This document shows positions 27,879-35,570 of a DNA stretch of 64,000 nucleotides, one piece after another. The notes under the pieces were generated by a model. The model was not told the DNA's origin, searched no databases, and saw nothing but the letters and a program-made list of their open reading frames with translations. Position 1 is the stretch's first letter. Each line of letters begins with the position of its first letter. The translations under genes and the position numbers were made by a program. Source of the DNA: an uncultured Roseateles sp. (lineage in GTDB: Bacteria > Pseudomonadota > Gammaproteobacteria > Burkholderiales > Burkholderiaceae_C); assembly GCF_913777145.1 (NCBI RefSeq), contig NZ_CAJYPS010000023.1, forward strand, positions 124,001-188,000. Direction: 5' to 3'.

Positions 27879-28721
27879 ATGCCCGCTTTGCGTCTCCCGC
27901 TTTCCGTCACCCGCCGCCCGTTCCTCCCGCTGCCGAGCCTGGGCCTGCTCACGCTGCTGCTGACCGCGCCGCTGCGGCCGGCGCAGGCGGCCGGCACGCT
28001 GCTGCTGCTGGATGACCCGCCCGCCGAGTCGCAATGGGCCGGTGGCCTGTCGTGGCGGGGTTGGCCGCGGGCGCCGGGCAGCAGCCACCAGCGTCAGGGC
28101 CTGATGCCGGCGCTGGACTACAGCGCACCCAACGGATTCTTCCTGTCCACCGACACCGGCGTGGGCTGGAACCTCGCACCAGCGCTGCTGGGCGAGTCCG
28201 GCCACGGCTGGCAGCTGGGCGCCCGTGTGTGGCCCCAGGCCGGTCGGCCCAGGCGCGATGCGCCGCCAGGCATCGACTCGCTGAACTCGCGCCTGGGCGC
28301 GGAGCTGTTTGCCAATGCGCAGGTGCACCCGGCGCTGCTGCTGCAGTCCGGCCTGTCGCTGGGCGGCGGCCGCTACCGCCATGGCAGCCTGCTGGAGCTG
28401 GGTGCCACCAGCGGCATTCCGCTGGGGCAGGATCTGCTCGCCGTCAGCCTGGCGGCCAGCTACGGCAATAGCGCACAGCTGCGGGGCAGCTTCGGCGTCA
28501 GCCCGGCCGAGGCGGCGCGCAGCGGCCTGCCCGAATTTCACCCGGCCAGCGGCTGGCAGGACTGGAGTGTGTCGCTGAGCGGCGAGCACAAGTTCTCCAG
28601 CGACTGGTCGGTCAGCGGTCAATGGACCCATGCGCGCCTGATCGCGCAGGCCGCGCGCTCGCCGCTGACGCAGAGCCGCCAGCAGCCCAGCTTCATCCTC
28701 AGCGTCTGGCACCAGTTCTGA
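27879..28721 (+). CDS. MipA/OmpV family outer-membrane protein
   Basis: 280 residues. A long N-region with basic residues precedes a hydrophobic leader (LLTLLLTAPLRPAQA). The mature part is beta-barrel-like: alternating hydrophobic strands, e.g. NGFFLSTDTGVGWNL, and a C-terminal aromatic residue (FILSVWHQF) as needed for BAM recognition. The weak central pattern DSLNSRLGAELFA matches MipA/OmpV proteins, which are outer-membrane scaffolds or pores of unclear substrate. It follows tRNA-Arg by 169 bp and precedes the sterol desaturase-like gene by 6 bp, so the two are probably cotranscribed. Confidence 0.75.
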   Translation: MPALRLPLSVTRRPFLPLPSLGLLTLLLTAPLRPAQAAGTLLLLDDPPAESQWAGGLSWRGWPRAPGSSHQRQGLMPALDYSAPNGFFLSTDTGVGWNLAPALLGESGHGWQLGARVWPQAGRPRRDAPPGIDSLNSRLGAELFANAQVHPALLLQSGLSLGGGRYRHGSLLELGATSGIPLGQDLLAVSLAASYGNSAQLRGSFGVSPAEAARSGLPEFHPASGWQDWSVSLSGEHKFSSDWSVSGQWTHARLIAQAARSPLTQSRQQPSFILSVWHQF

Positions 28722-28727
28722 GCCCCC

Positions 28728-29867
28728 ATGCACGACGTGCTGCTGTACGCACTGCCCATCTTCCTGGCCTGCATGCTGCTGGAGTGGGCCTGGGGCCGCT
28801 GGCGCGGCCGCGACACCTACGGGCTGGCCGACACGCTCAACAGCCTCAGCCAGGGCCTGCTGAGCCAGGCCGTGGCGCTGCTCACGCCGCTGCTGCAAAG
28901 CGGCCTTTATGCCGCGCTGCAGCCGCGCATCGCGCTGCTGCCCGCCAGCCTGTGGGGCGGGCTGTGGGGCACGCTGGGCGCGGTGCTGATGTACGACTTC
29001 TGCGACTACTGGCTGCACCGGGTCAGCCACGAGAGCGCGATCTTCTGGGCCGCGCACGCGGTACACCACCAGAGCGAGCACTTCAACCTGAGCACCGCGC
29101 TGCGACAGGAGAGCTTCTATTCGGTGATGGGCTGGCCCTTCTTCCTGCCCATGGCGCTGCTGGGCGTGCCCACCGATCAGTTCCTGCTGGCCGGCATCGT
29201 GGTGCTGTTCTACCAGTTCTGGGTGCACACCGAGCACATCGGCCGGCTGGGCTGGCTGGACCGCGTGTTCACCACGCCGTCCAACCACCGCGTGCACCAT
29301 GCGGTGAACCCGCCCTACCTGGACCGCAACTACGCGGCCATCCTGGTGCTGTGGGACCGGCTGTTCGGCAGCTTCGCCGAGGAGCGCGAGCCCTGCGTCT
29401 ACGGCACGGTCAAGCCGCTGGCCAGCTGGAACCCGCTGGGCGCGGTGGGCCAGGTCTACGGGGAGCTGTGGCGACGCATGCGCCTCACGCCACGGCTGGT
29501 GGACAAGCTGCGCGTGCTGTTCAAGTCACCCGCCTGGCTGCCGCCCGGCGTGCCTGCACTGCCCGAGGCCAGCCCGGCCGAACGCCTGGCCCAGCCGCGC
29601 TACGACCCACCCGCCAGCCGTGCCGCGCGGACGCTGGCGGTAGTGGTGTTCCTGGCCCAGGGCGGGCTGGCCGTGGCCTGGCTGGATGGCGCCGAGACCC
29701 AGGGTCTGCCGGCCCTGCTGGGCACGGCCGCCGCGCTGCTGGCCGGCCTGTGGTGCGCCGGCGCGCTGCTGGAATCGGGTCCCGCCCCCACCCTACGACG
29801 CCTGAGCCTGCTGACGCTGGCGGGGCTCACGCTGGCCGGCGCGCCGCTGCTGACGCTGCCGCTCTGA
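28728..29867 (+). CDS. Sterol desaturase / fatty acid hydroxylase superfamily protein
   Basis: 379 residues, integral membrane. It carries the diiron histidine clusters of the superfamily: DYWLHRVSHE (HxxxH), AAHAVHHQSEHFN (HxxHH) and the later NHRVHHAVN. The N-terminal half has about four TM segments. The C-terminal 100 residues add a further hydrophobic region (ARTLAVVVFLAQGGLAVAWL and beyond) not needed for the core fold. Members hydroxylate or desaturate lipids with molecular oxygen; the substrate is unknown here. Six bp behind the MipA-like gene, a short step before the thioredoxin-like gene. Confidence 0.9.
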   Translation: MHDVLLYALPIFLACMLLEWAWGRWRGRDTYGLADTLNSLSQGLLSQAVALLTPLLQSGLYAALQPRIALLPASLWGGLWGTLGAVLMYDFCDYWLHRVSHESAIFWAAHAVHHQSEHFNLSTALRQESFYSVMGWPFFLPMALLGVPTDQFLLAGIVVLFYQFWVHTEHIGRLGWLDRVFTTPSNHRVHHAVNPPYLDRNYAAILVLWDRLFGSFAEEREPCVYGTVKPLASWNPLGAVGQVYGELWRRMRLTPRLVDKLRVLFKSPAWLPPGVPALPEASPAERLAQPRYDPPASRAARTLAVVVFLAQGGLAVAWLDGAETQGLPALLGTAAALLAGLWCAGALLESGPAPTLRRLSLLTLAGLTLAGAPLLTLPL

Positions 29868-29916
29868 CCCGCCAGCGGCAACCCCAGACCGGCGACGCCC
29901 GCGCCGGCGTGGCACC

Positions 29917-30270
29917 ATGTCACCAATGAGCCTCCACATCGCCTGCCTGTGCGCGGCCTGGTGCCGCACCTGTGAAGCCTATGACCAGGTGTTCCGTGCC
30001 GCCTGCGCCGAACTGCCGCAGCAGGATCTGCACATCCACTGGATAGACATCGAGGACCAGGCCGAGCTGATCGGCGACCTCGACATCGAGACCTTCCCCA
30101 CGCTGCTGATCGCCGACGAGCGCCAGGTGCGGTTTGCCGGGCCCCTGACGCCCCAGCCCGAGACGCTCAAGCGCATGCTGCGCGCGCAGACCGAGGGGCC
30201 GGGCACGCCGGCCGCCGGGCTGGACCCGGCCTACGAAGAGCTCGCCCGCCGCCTGCGCGCGCGGGCCTGA
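29917..30270 (+). CDS. Thioredoxin-like protein
   Basis: 117 residues (possible alternative start at the fourth residue). The redox motif is AAWCRTC (Cys16, Cys19) after a strand, in the classical WCxxC position. DIETFPTLLIAD supplies the cis-proline loop. No signal peptide, so probably a cytosolic thiol-disulfide protein or a degenerate member with an unknown partner. The C-terminus (DPAYEELARRLRARA) is a short charged helix. It lies 49 bp after the sterol desaturase-like gene and convergent with the BASS transporter gene, 15 bp away. Confidence 0.82.
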   Translation: MSPMSLHIACLCAAWCRTCEAYDQVFRAACAELPQQDLHIHWIDIEDQAELIGDLDIETFPTLLIADERQVRFAGPLTPQPETLKRMLRAQTEGPGTPAAGLDPAYEELARRLRARA

Positions 30271-30285
30271 CGCTTTCAGCCCCCC

Positions 30286-31302
30286 TCAGCCCGCCGCTGC
30301 GGCCGACGCCGCCGCAGCGGCTGCCGGCGCCTGGCGCGCATAGCGCTTGGCCAGCGATGCGCAGACCATCAGCTGCATCTGGTGGAACAGCATCAGCGGC
30401 AACACCAGCAGGCCCAGCGGCTGGCCCACGAACAGGATCTGCGCCATCGGCACACCGCTGGCCAGCGTCTTCTTGGAGCCGCAGAACACGATGGCGATCT
30501 CGTCCTCGCGCGAGAAGCCCAGGCGCCGGCTCAAGAAGGTCAGCAGCGTCATCACCACGGCCAGCAGCACCGCGCAGCACACCAGCACGCCGGCCAGCTG
30601 GCTCAGCGGCAGGTGGCGGTACAGGCCCTCGACCGTGGCGGCGCTGAACGCGCTGTAGACCACCAGCAGGATGGTGCCCTGGTCGTTGATGCGCACCAGC
30701 GACTTGTGGCGGCTCACCCAGGGGCCGGTCCAGCGCTGCAAGACCTGACCCGCGATGAAGGGCAGCAGCAGCGAGCCGGCAATGCCCTCCACCGTGTGCC
30801 ACGACAGGTGCACCTCGCCCGCACCACCCGCGCCCACCCAGTGGCTCAGCAGCGTCATCAGCAGCGGCGACAGCACCATGCCCAGGATGTTGGACGTGGA
30901 CGCGCTGCACATGGCCGCCGCCACGTTGCCGCGCGCCAGCGAGGTGAAGGCGATGGAGGACTGCACGGTGGACGGCAACACGCAGATGAACAGCACGCCC
31001 AGGTAGAGCGTGGCGCCCAACCAGGGCTCGAACACCGGCCGCAGCGCCAGGCCCAGCAGCGGGAACAGCACAAAGGTGGCGGCGAACACCAGCGTGTGCA
31101 GCCGCCAGTGCAGCAGGCCCTCCAGCACCGCCTGACGCGGCAGCTTGCTGCCGTGAAGGAAGAACAGCAGCGCCACCGCGATCTGCGTGACCACGTCCAG
31201 CACCGCCACGCCGCGCCCCTGCACAGGCAGCACGGTGGCCAGCAGCACGGTGGCCAGCAGCATCAACACCAGGGAATCGGGCAACCAGGCAGGACGTTTC
31301 AT
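30286..31302 (-). CDS. Bile acid:sodium symporter (BASS/SBF-like) family transporter
   Basis: 338 residues with about ten hydrophobic segments. Family features: FFLHGSKLPRQ after the second helix, the ICVLPSTVQSSIAFTSLARGN region (crossover helix with conserved P-S-T and N) and a second FCGSKKTLASGVP crossover. It belongs to the SBF-like (YfeH/DUF4137) group, sodium-coupled importers of organic anions, with an Ala-rich C-terminal tail. The start at 31302 (MKRPAWLPD) removes a poor N-terminal extension. It is divergent from a LysR regulator gene, which probably controls it. Confidence 0.9.
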   Translation of the reverse strand: MKRPAWLPDSLVLMLLATVLLATVLPVQGRGVAVLDVVTQIAVALLFFLHGSKLPRQAVLEGLLHWRLHTLVFAATFVLFPLLGLALRPVFEPWLGATLYLGVLFICVLPSTVQSSIAFTSLARGNVAAAMCSASTSNILGMVLSPLLMTLLSHWVGAGGAGEVHLSWHTVEGIAGSLLLPFIAGQVLQRWTGPWVSRHKSLVRINDQGTILLVVYSAFSAATVEGLYRHLPLSQLAGVLVCCAVLLAVVMTLLTFLSRRLGFSREDEIAIVFCGSKKTLASGVPMAQILFVGQPLGLLVLPLMLFHQMQLMVCASLAKRYARQAPAAAAAASAAAAG

Positions 31303-31377
31303 GGCAGGTAGGGCAAAGCAGACAGCAGGCCCGCATTGCACCGAATCTCAAGAAGTAAGTGAAATGGATTTGTCTGA

Positions 31378-31392
31378 TGGTTTAATCAACCA
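31378..31392. promoter_or_regulatory. Candidate LysR operator between the BASS transporter and LysR genes
   Basis: Inverted repeat TGGTT-N5-AACCA with an A+T-rich centre, 18 bp before the LysR ATG and inside the 107-bp divergent spacer. LysR proteins usually bind T-rich dyads in such spacers; the exact T-N11-A form is not met. Confidence 0.4.
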
Positions 31393-31409
31393 AACGAATC
31401 AATCCAATC

Positions 31410-32324
31410 ATGCAGCTGCATCACATCACGCTGCGCCAGCTGCGCGTGCTGCTGGCGGTGGCCGAGCACCAGGGCTTTGGCCGTGCCGGCGACAGCATCG
31501 GCCTGTCCCAGCCGGCGGTGTCGCAGTGCATACGCGCGCTGGAGGGCGAGCTGGGGCTCAGGCTGCTGGACCGCACCACGCGCGAGGTCCTGCTGACGCC
31601 CGCTGGCGAGGCGCTGGTGGGGCCGCTGCGCCGGCTGCTGGACGAACTGGACGCGGTGCTGGACGAGGCCCAGGGCCGCGGCGCGGCGGCACGCGGCATG
31701 GTGCATGTGGCCAGCGCCCCCACCATCTCCGGCGGGCTGATGCCGCAATGCCTGGCGCTGGCGCGTGCGCGCCATCCGGAGCTGCAGGTACGGCTGACCG
31801 ACCAGTCCCAGCAGCGCGCCATCGCGGCGGTGCACGGCGGTGCGGTGGATTTCGCGGTCATCGTCGGCAGCGCGGTGGAGCCCGAGCTGGATCAGCAGGT
31901 GCTGTTCGACGAGCGCTTCGTGCTGGTCTGCCCGGCCGATCACGCGCTGGCGGCGCGGCGCCAGCTCACGCTGAAGGCGCTGGCCGGCCATGCGCTGGTG
32001 CTGCTGGACCACAGCTCAGGCAGCCGCCCGCTGATAGACCGCGCGCTGGAGGCCGCGGGCGTCAGCGTGCAGGTGGGCGTGGACGTGGGCCACCCGTCCA
32101 CCGCCTTTCGCATGGTGCAGGCCGGGCTGGGCATCGCGGTGCTGCCGGCGCTGTCCCTGCCGCTGCCGGATGCCAGCGGCCTGCGCGCCGTGCCGATCGA
32201 GTCGGCGCTGCAGCGTCAGGTCGTGCTCGCACGCCGCCGCAACCGCTCGCTGGCCCCCGCGGCCCAGCGGCTGTGGGACCTGATCGCCGAGGCCGCGCAA
32301 AGCCCCACATTGCCGCGGCGCTGA
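31410..32324 (+). CDS. LysR family transcriptional regulator
   Basis: 304 residues. The N-terminal winged HTH is typical: MQLHHITLRQLRVLLAVAEHQ, GLSQPAVSQCIRALEGELGLRLLDR, then LTPAGEAL. The C-terminal periplasmic-binding-like effector domain (about 95-300) is complete. It is transcribed away from the BASS-type transporter gene, the classic arrangement for a LysR regulator and its target; the effector may be the transported organic anion. This is inference from position. Confidence 0.93.
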   Translation: MQLHHITLRQLRVLLAVAEHQGFGRAGDSIGLSQPAVSQCIRALEGELGLRLLDRTTREVLLTPAGEALVGPLRRLLDELDAVLDEAQGRGAAARGMVHVASAPTISGGLMPQCLALARARHPELQVRLTDQSQQRAIAAVHGGAVDFAVIVGSAVEPELDQQVLFDERFVLVCPADHALAARRQLTLKALAGHALVLLDHSSGSRPLIDRALEAAGVSVQVGVDVGHPSTAFRMVQAGLGIAVLPALSLPLPDASGLRAVPIESALQRQVVLARRRNRSLAPAAQRLWDLIAEAAQSPTLPRR

Positions 32325-32340
32325 GGCCCCCCGGCGGCGC

Positions 32341-32928
32341 TCAGGCCGCGCGGGCGCGGAACTCGCTGCGCTCGATGATGCGGCCGAAATGGCTCAGCAC
32401 CTGGGCGTCGTACTTGAAGGGCTGCTGCTCGCGCAGGATGTGCATGATCTGCGCATGGCTGCGCGGCTGGTGATAGGGCCGCACGCTGGCCATCGCGTCG
32501 TAGGCATCGACCACCGCGACGATGCGCGCCAGCACCGGGATGTCCTCGCCCCGCAGGCCCGCCGGATAGCCGCTGCCGTCGGCAGCCTCGTGGTGATGCA
32601 GCGCCACCTGGGCCACGGCTGCGGCCGCGTCGTTCGGAATGGAGCGCAGGATGTCGAAGCCCTTTTGCGAGTGCAGGCGCATCAGCCGGGTCTCTTCCTC
32701 GTCCAGGCGCCCGGGCTTGAGCAGGATGCTGTCGGGCACGCCGATCTTGCCCACGTCGTGCAGCTCCGCCGCCAACGACAGCACGCGCAGCTCCCGCTCC
32801 ATCAGCCCGCAGGCCTGGCCCAGTTGCAGCGACAGGCCACGGGTGCGGTTGCAATGGTCCGAGGTGTCGGGATCACGCTCGCGCAGCGCGCTGCGCAGGG
32901 CGACGGTTTCTCGGACGAGGTTGTTCAT
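32341..32928 (-). CDS. Stand-alone HD-GYP domain protein
   Basis: 195 residues, essentially only an HD-GYP domain. HD is in AELHDVGKIGVPDSILLKPG, then LHSQKGFDIL and the signature HHHEAADGSGYPAGLRGEDIP, followed by VVDAYDAMASVRPYH. All metal-binding positions that I can check are kept, so c-di-GMP hydrolysis is likely. I chose the ATG at 32928 (MNNLVRE) because the upstream frame runs through the tRNA-Lys genes. No sensory domain is present, so it needs an interacting partner or is constitutive. Convergent with the LysR gene. Confidence 0.88.
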   Translation of the reverse strand: MNNLVRETVALRSALRERDPDTSDHCNRTRGLSLQLGQACGLMERELRVLSLAAELHDVGKIGVPDSILLKPGRLDEEETRLMRLHSQKGFDILRSIPNDAAAAVAQVALHHHEAADGSGYPAGLRGEDIPVLARIVAVVDAYDAMASVRPYHQPRSHAQIMHILREQQPFKYDAQVLSHFGRIIERSEFRARAA

Positions 32929-33067
32929 GGGCAAACGCAAAGGCTCAGATCCTAGCCGCGTCACCGAGCGCAAGCGGCCGCTGGCGGCGGAAGTCCGAGC
33001 ACGGCATTCGGATAGGTCGCCTACGCGACATCGCAAGGCGGCGGGACATCTGGGTGGCAGAAATGAA

Positions 33068-33097
33068 AAAAGGACTCTGCTTGCGCAGAGTCCTTTT
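33068..33097 (-). terminator. Terminator of the tRNA-Lys transcript
   Basis: Perfect 13-bp stem AAAAGGACTCTGC / GCAGAGTCCTTTT with a 4-nt loop, 14 bp beyond the CCA end of tRNA-Lys(CTT). Read leftward it is followed by TT and an A+T-rich sequence, so it should end the leftward tRNA transcript. Confidence 0.88.
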
Positions 33098-33110
33098 CCA
33101 TTCGGGTTTT

Positions 33111-33186
33111 TGGTGGGCCCTGAAGGATTCGAACCTTCGACCAACGGATTAAGAGTCCGCTGCTCTACCAACTGAGCTAAGGACCC
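33111..33186 (-). tRNA. tRNA-Lys (anticodon CTT)
   Basis: Leftward cloverleaf: acceptor GGGTCCT pairs with AGGGCCC (one G-U pair), D-arm TAGCTCAGTTGGTAGAGC, anticodon loop CTCTTAA (anticodon CTT), T-arm CGAAGGTTCGAATCCTTC, encoded CCA. Its D- and anticodon arms are nearly the same as in the neighbouring tRNA-Lys(TTT), showing duplication. Confidence 0.97.
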
Positions 33187-33202
33187 ACGAAACCCCCATG
33201 AC

Positions 33203-33278
33203 TGGTGGGATGTGCAGGATTCGAACCTGCGACCAACGGATTAAAAGTCCGCTGCTCTACCGACTGAGCTAACATCCC
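33203..33278 (-). tRNA. tRNA-Lys (anticodon TTT)
   Basis: Leftward cloverleaf: acceptor GGGATGT pairs with ACATCCC, anticodon loop CTTTTAA (anticodon TTT), T-arm CGCAGGTTCGAATCCTGC, encoded CCA. First gene of a two-tRNA transcript with tRNA-Lys(CTT), 16 bp apart. Confidence 0.97.
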
Positions 33279-33297
33279 GCGTCAAGCAGAGCCTGCC

Positions 33298-33327
33298 ATT
33301 ATAGGCAGCTTTATTTAGCCTCTGCAA
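33298..33327 (-). promoter_or_regulatory. Sigma-70 promoter of the tRNA-Lys pair
   Basis: On the leftward strand, -35 TTGCAG (33327-33322) and a perfect -10 TATAAT (33303-33298) are separated by 18 bp. The -10 ends 19 bp before the first tRNA. Upstream is an A/T-rich tract (33333-33347), a likely UP element, as expected for a stable-RNA promoter. Confidence 0.85.
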
Positions 33328-33380
33328 GAAGTTTTCAAAAAATTTTTGGCGAGCTTCTCAGCCCACTCAACCCGCCGCGG

Positions 33381-34151
33381 TCAGGCCCCAGCCGCGAGGT
33401 ATTGGCGCTGCAACTCGGCGGCCGCACACAGGCCGAAGGTGGCGGTCACCGTGACACTGGAGCCATAGCCATGGCAGTTCAGGCTGCCATCCACATCGCA
33501 GCCCTCGCCCGCCGGCAGATGCACCGGCTCACGCGAGTACACGCAGGCCACACCCATGCGGCCGCTGCGCGCCAGGCCATGCTGCTTGCGCAGACGCTGG
33601 CGCAGCGAGGCCAGCAGCGGGTCATGGGTGGTGTTGGCCAGGTCGTCCAGCAGCACGCGGTGCGGCTCGCGCTTGCCGCCGGCCGCGCCCACGGTCACGA
33701 AGGGCAGCTCGCGCTCGCGCGCCCAGGCTGCCAGCGTGGCCTTGGCGCGCACCTGGTCGCAGGCGTCGATCAGGCCGTCCAGCGGGCGCTCACCCAGCAG
33801 CGCCGGCCAGTTGTCGGGCTCGACGAACTCCTCGATCGCGTGCACCTTGCAGCCCGGGTGGATGTCGGCGATGCGCTGGCGCAGCGCCTCCACCTTGGCC
33901 ATGCCCACGGTCGAGCCCAGCGCCTGGATCTGGCGGTTGATGTTGGACTCGGCCACCTGATCCAGGTCGATCAGCACCAGCTCGGCCGCGCCGCTGCGCG
34001 CCAGCGCCTCCACCGCCCAGGAGCCCACGCCGCCCAGCCCCACGACCGCGAAACGGGCCGCGCGCAGGCGTTGGTAGCCGGCGTCGCCATGCAGACGACG
34101 CAGCCCGCCAAAGCGGCGCTCCAGGTCCGCCTCGTCGAGCGGCTGCGGCAT
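33381..34151 (-). CDS. tcdA: tRNA threonylcarbamoyladenosine dehydratase
   Basis: 256 residues of the E1-like ThiF/MoeB superfamily. The nucleotide-binding motif is VVGLGGVGSWAVEALARSG, followed by LVLIDLDQVAESNINRQ and IDACDQVRAKATL. The C-terminal HGYGSSVTVTATFG segment is typical of TcdA/CsdL. It dehydrates t6A at tRNA position 37 to the cyclic ct6A form, using ATP. Its ATG at 34151 overlaps the cpoB stop by one base (a GTG codon at 34154 is an alternative), making it the last gene of the tolB-pal-cpoB unit. Confidence 0.92.
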   Translation of the reverse strand: MPQPLDEADLERRFGGLRRLHGDAGYQRLRAARFAVVGLGGVGSWAVEALARSGAAELVLIDLDQVAESNINRQIQALGSTVGMAKVEALRQRIADIHPGCKVHAIEEFVEPDNWPALLGERPLDGLIDACDQVRAKATLAAWARERELPFVTVGAAGGKREPHRVLLDDLANTTHDPLLASLRQRLRKQHGLARSGRMGVACVYSREPVHLPAGEGCDVDGSLNCHGYGSSVTVTATFGLCAAAELQRQYLAAGA

Positions 34152-34933
34152 CACTTCTTCAGCGCGGCCAGGCGTTCCTTGCCGGCCTGGGCGGCCTCGC
34201 TGCCCGGGTAGGCCTTGATCAGGTCTTCCAGGCTGCGGCGGGCAGCCTTGTTGTCCTTCAGCTCGATCTGGCAGTTGGCCAGTGCCAGCAGCGCCTCGCC
34301 CGCGCGCGGGTGGTTGGGGTTGCCGGCAATGAAGGTCTTGAAGGTTGCGATCGCGCCCTTGTAGTCGCGCTGGCCGTACTGGGCATTGCCCAGCCAGAAG
34401 CGCACCGAGTCGCTGTAGCCGCTGCCGTTGTAGCGCTGCAGGAAACCTCCCAGCGCGCTGACCGCCTCGGCGAAATCACCGCGGCGCACCAGGCCCACGG
34501 CGGCCTCGTACTGGCGGCGCTCCTCGGGGTCGACCTGGAACTCCTTGCCGTCCAGGCTCACCTTCTGCGGCTCCAGCGGCTTGAGGCGTGCGTCCAGCGT
34601 GGCGCTCTGGTCCGCCACCTTGCGCTGCGTTTCCGACAGATCGCGCGCGAGCTGCTCGTTGGTGCCACGCAGGCGGGCGATCTCGCTGCGCAGGCCATCG
34701 ATCTGGCCGTTCAGGTCCAGCAGGCTGCGGCGCAGCAGGCTGATCTGCTCCTGCAGCTGGGCAGCCAGCTGCTCATTGCGCTGCTTGGCCGCATCCTCGC
34801 TGGCCTGCTGCTTGCTGCGCAGGTCCAGGATGGCCTTGCGTGCCTCATCGTCCTCGAACAGACCGGCGTGCGCCGGCTGCACCAGCAGCAGGCCGGCGGC
34901 CAGCGCCGCCCAGGTCAGACGCAACACCCGCAT
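34151..34933 (-). CDS. cpoB: Cell division coordinator CpoB (YbgF)
   Basis: 260 residues. A signal peptide (VLRLTWAALAAGLLLVQPAHA) is followed by a coiled-coil trimerisation region (about 30-115, heptads around QLQEQISLLRRSLLDLNGQIDGLRSEIARLR). The C-terminal TPR domain (about 135-255) has three repeats such as YEAAVGLVRRGDFAEAVSALGGFLQRY. CpoB links Tol-Pal-driven outer-membrane constriction with peptidoglycan synthesis in the periplasm. Translationally coupled to pal: its ATG overlaps the pal TGA by one base. Confidence 0.94.
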   Translation of the reverse strand: MRVLRLTWAALAAGLLLVQPAHAGLFEDDEARKAILDLRSKQQASEDAAKQRNEQLAAQLQEQISLLRRSLLDLNGQIDGLRSEIARLRGTNEQLARDLSETQRKVADQSATLDARLKPLEPQKVSLDGKEFQVDPEERRQYEAAVGLVRRGDFAEAVSALGGFLQRYNGSGYSDSVRFWLGNAQYGQRDYKGAIATFKTFIAGNPNHPRAGEALLALANCQIELKDNKAARRSLEDLIKAYPGSEAAQAGKERLAALKK

Positions 34934-35472
34934 CACTTGTCCTTCAGCTCAACACGACGGTTCTTGGCCCAGGCTTCCTCGGTGCTGCCCTGCACCGCCG
35001 GACGCTCCTTGCCGAAGCTCACCGCCTCGACCTGGGTCGCCTGCACACCCAGCAGCGTCAGCGACTTGGCCACCGCCTCGGCACGGCGCTGACCCAGCGC
35101 CAGGTTGTATTCACGGCCGCCGCGCTCGTCGGTGTTGCCTTCCAGGCTCAGCGCAAGCTTGCGGTTGTTGATCAGGCGCTTGGCGTGCAGGTCGACCAGG
35201 CCGCGGTATTCGTCCTTGACCACGTCGCTGTCGAAGTCGAAATAGATCACGCGCTGGTTCTTCACCGCCTCGTTGAGCTGGGTGCCCAGGTCCACGGTGG
35301 CGACGCGCGACTCGCTGGTGCCGCTGCTGGTGGCGCCGGCATTGCCGGACGAAGCGGTCGGCGTGACCGGACGGGTCTCGACCGGGGCCGGGTCATCCAG
35401 CTTCACGGTGGAGCCGCAGCCCGCCAGGGCGGCGGCGGCGATCAGGGTCAGCGCATAGTGGGTCAGCTTCAT
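34933..35472 (-). CDS. pal: Peptidoglycan-associated lipoprotein Pal
   Basis: 179 residues. The lipobox is LAGC after a hydrophobic leader (MKLTHYALTLIAAAALAGC). The C-terminal OmpA-like peptidoglycan-binding domain has IYFDFDSDVV, LEGNTDERGGREYNLALGQRRAEAV and VSFGKERP. It is anchored in the outer membrane and binds peptidoglycan and TolB. I take ATG 35472 since GTG 35487 only adds residues before the lipoprotein leader. A hairpin GGCCGG / CCGGCC (35525-35542) lies in the 98-bp gap after tolB. Confidence 0.96.
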   Translation of the reverse strand: MKLTHYALTLIAAAALAGCGSTVKLDDPAPVETRPVTPTASSGNAGATSSGTSESRVATVDLGTQLNEAVKNQRVIYFDFDSDVVKDEYRGLVDLHAKRLINNRKLALSLEGNTDERGGREYNLALGQRRAEAVAKSLTLLGVQATQVEAVSFGKERPAVQGSTEEAWAKNRRVELKDK

Positions 35473-35570
35473 TCGGATAATCTCCACGAAGGGCTACAAC
35501 GGATTCTGCAAAGGGCGCGGCGCAGGCCGGCGCGAACCGGCCATTGTCCGACAAGGCCCCGGCGCCCGCG

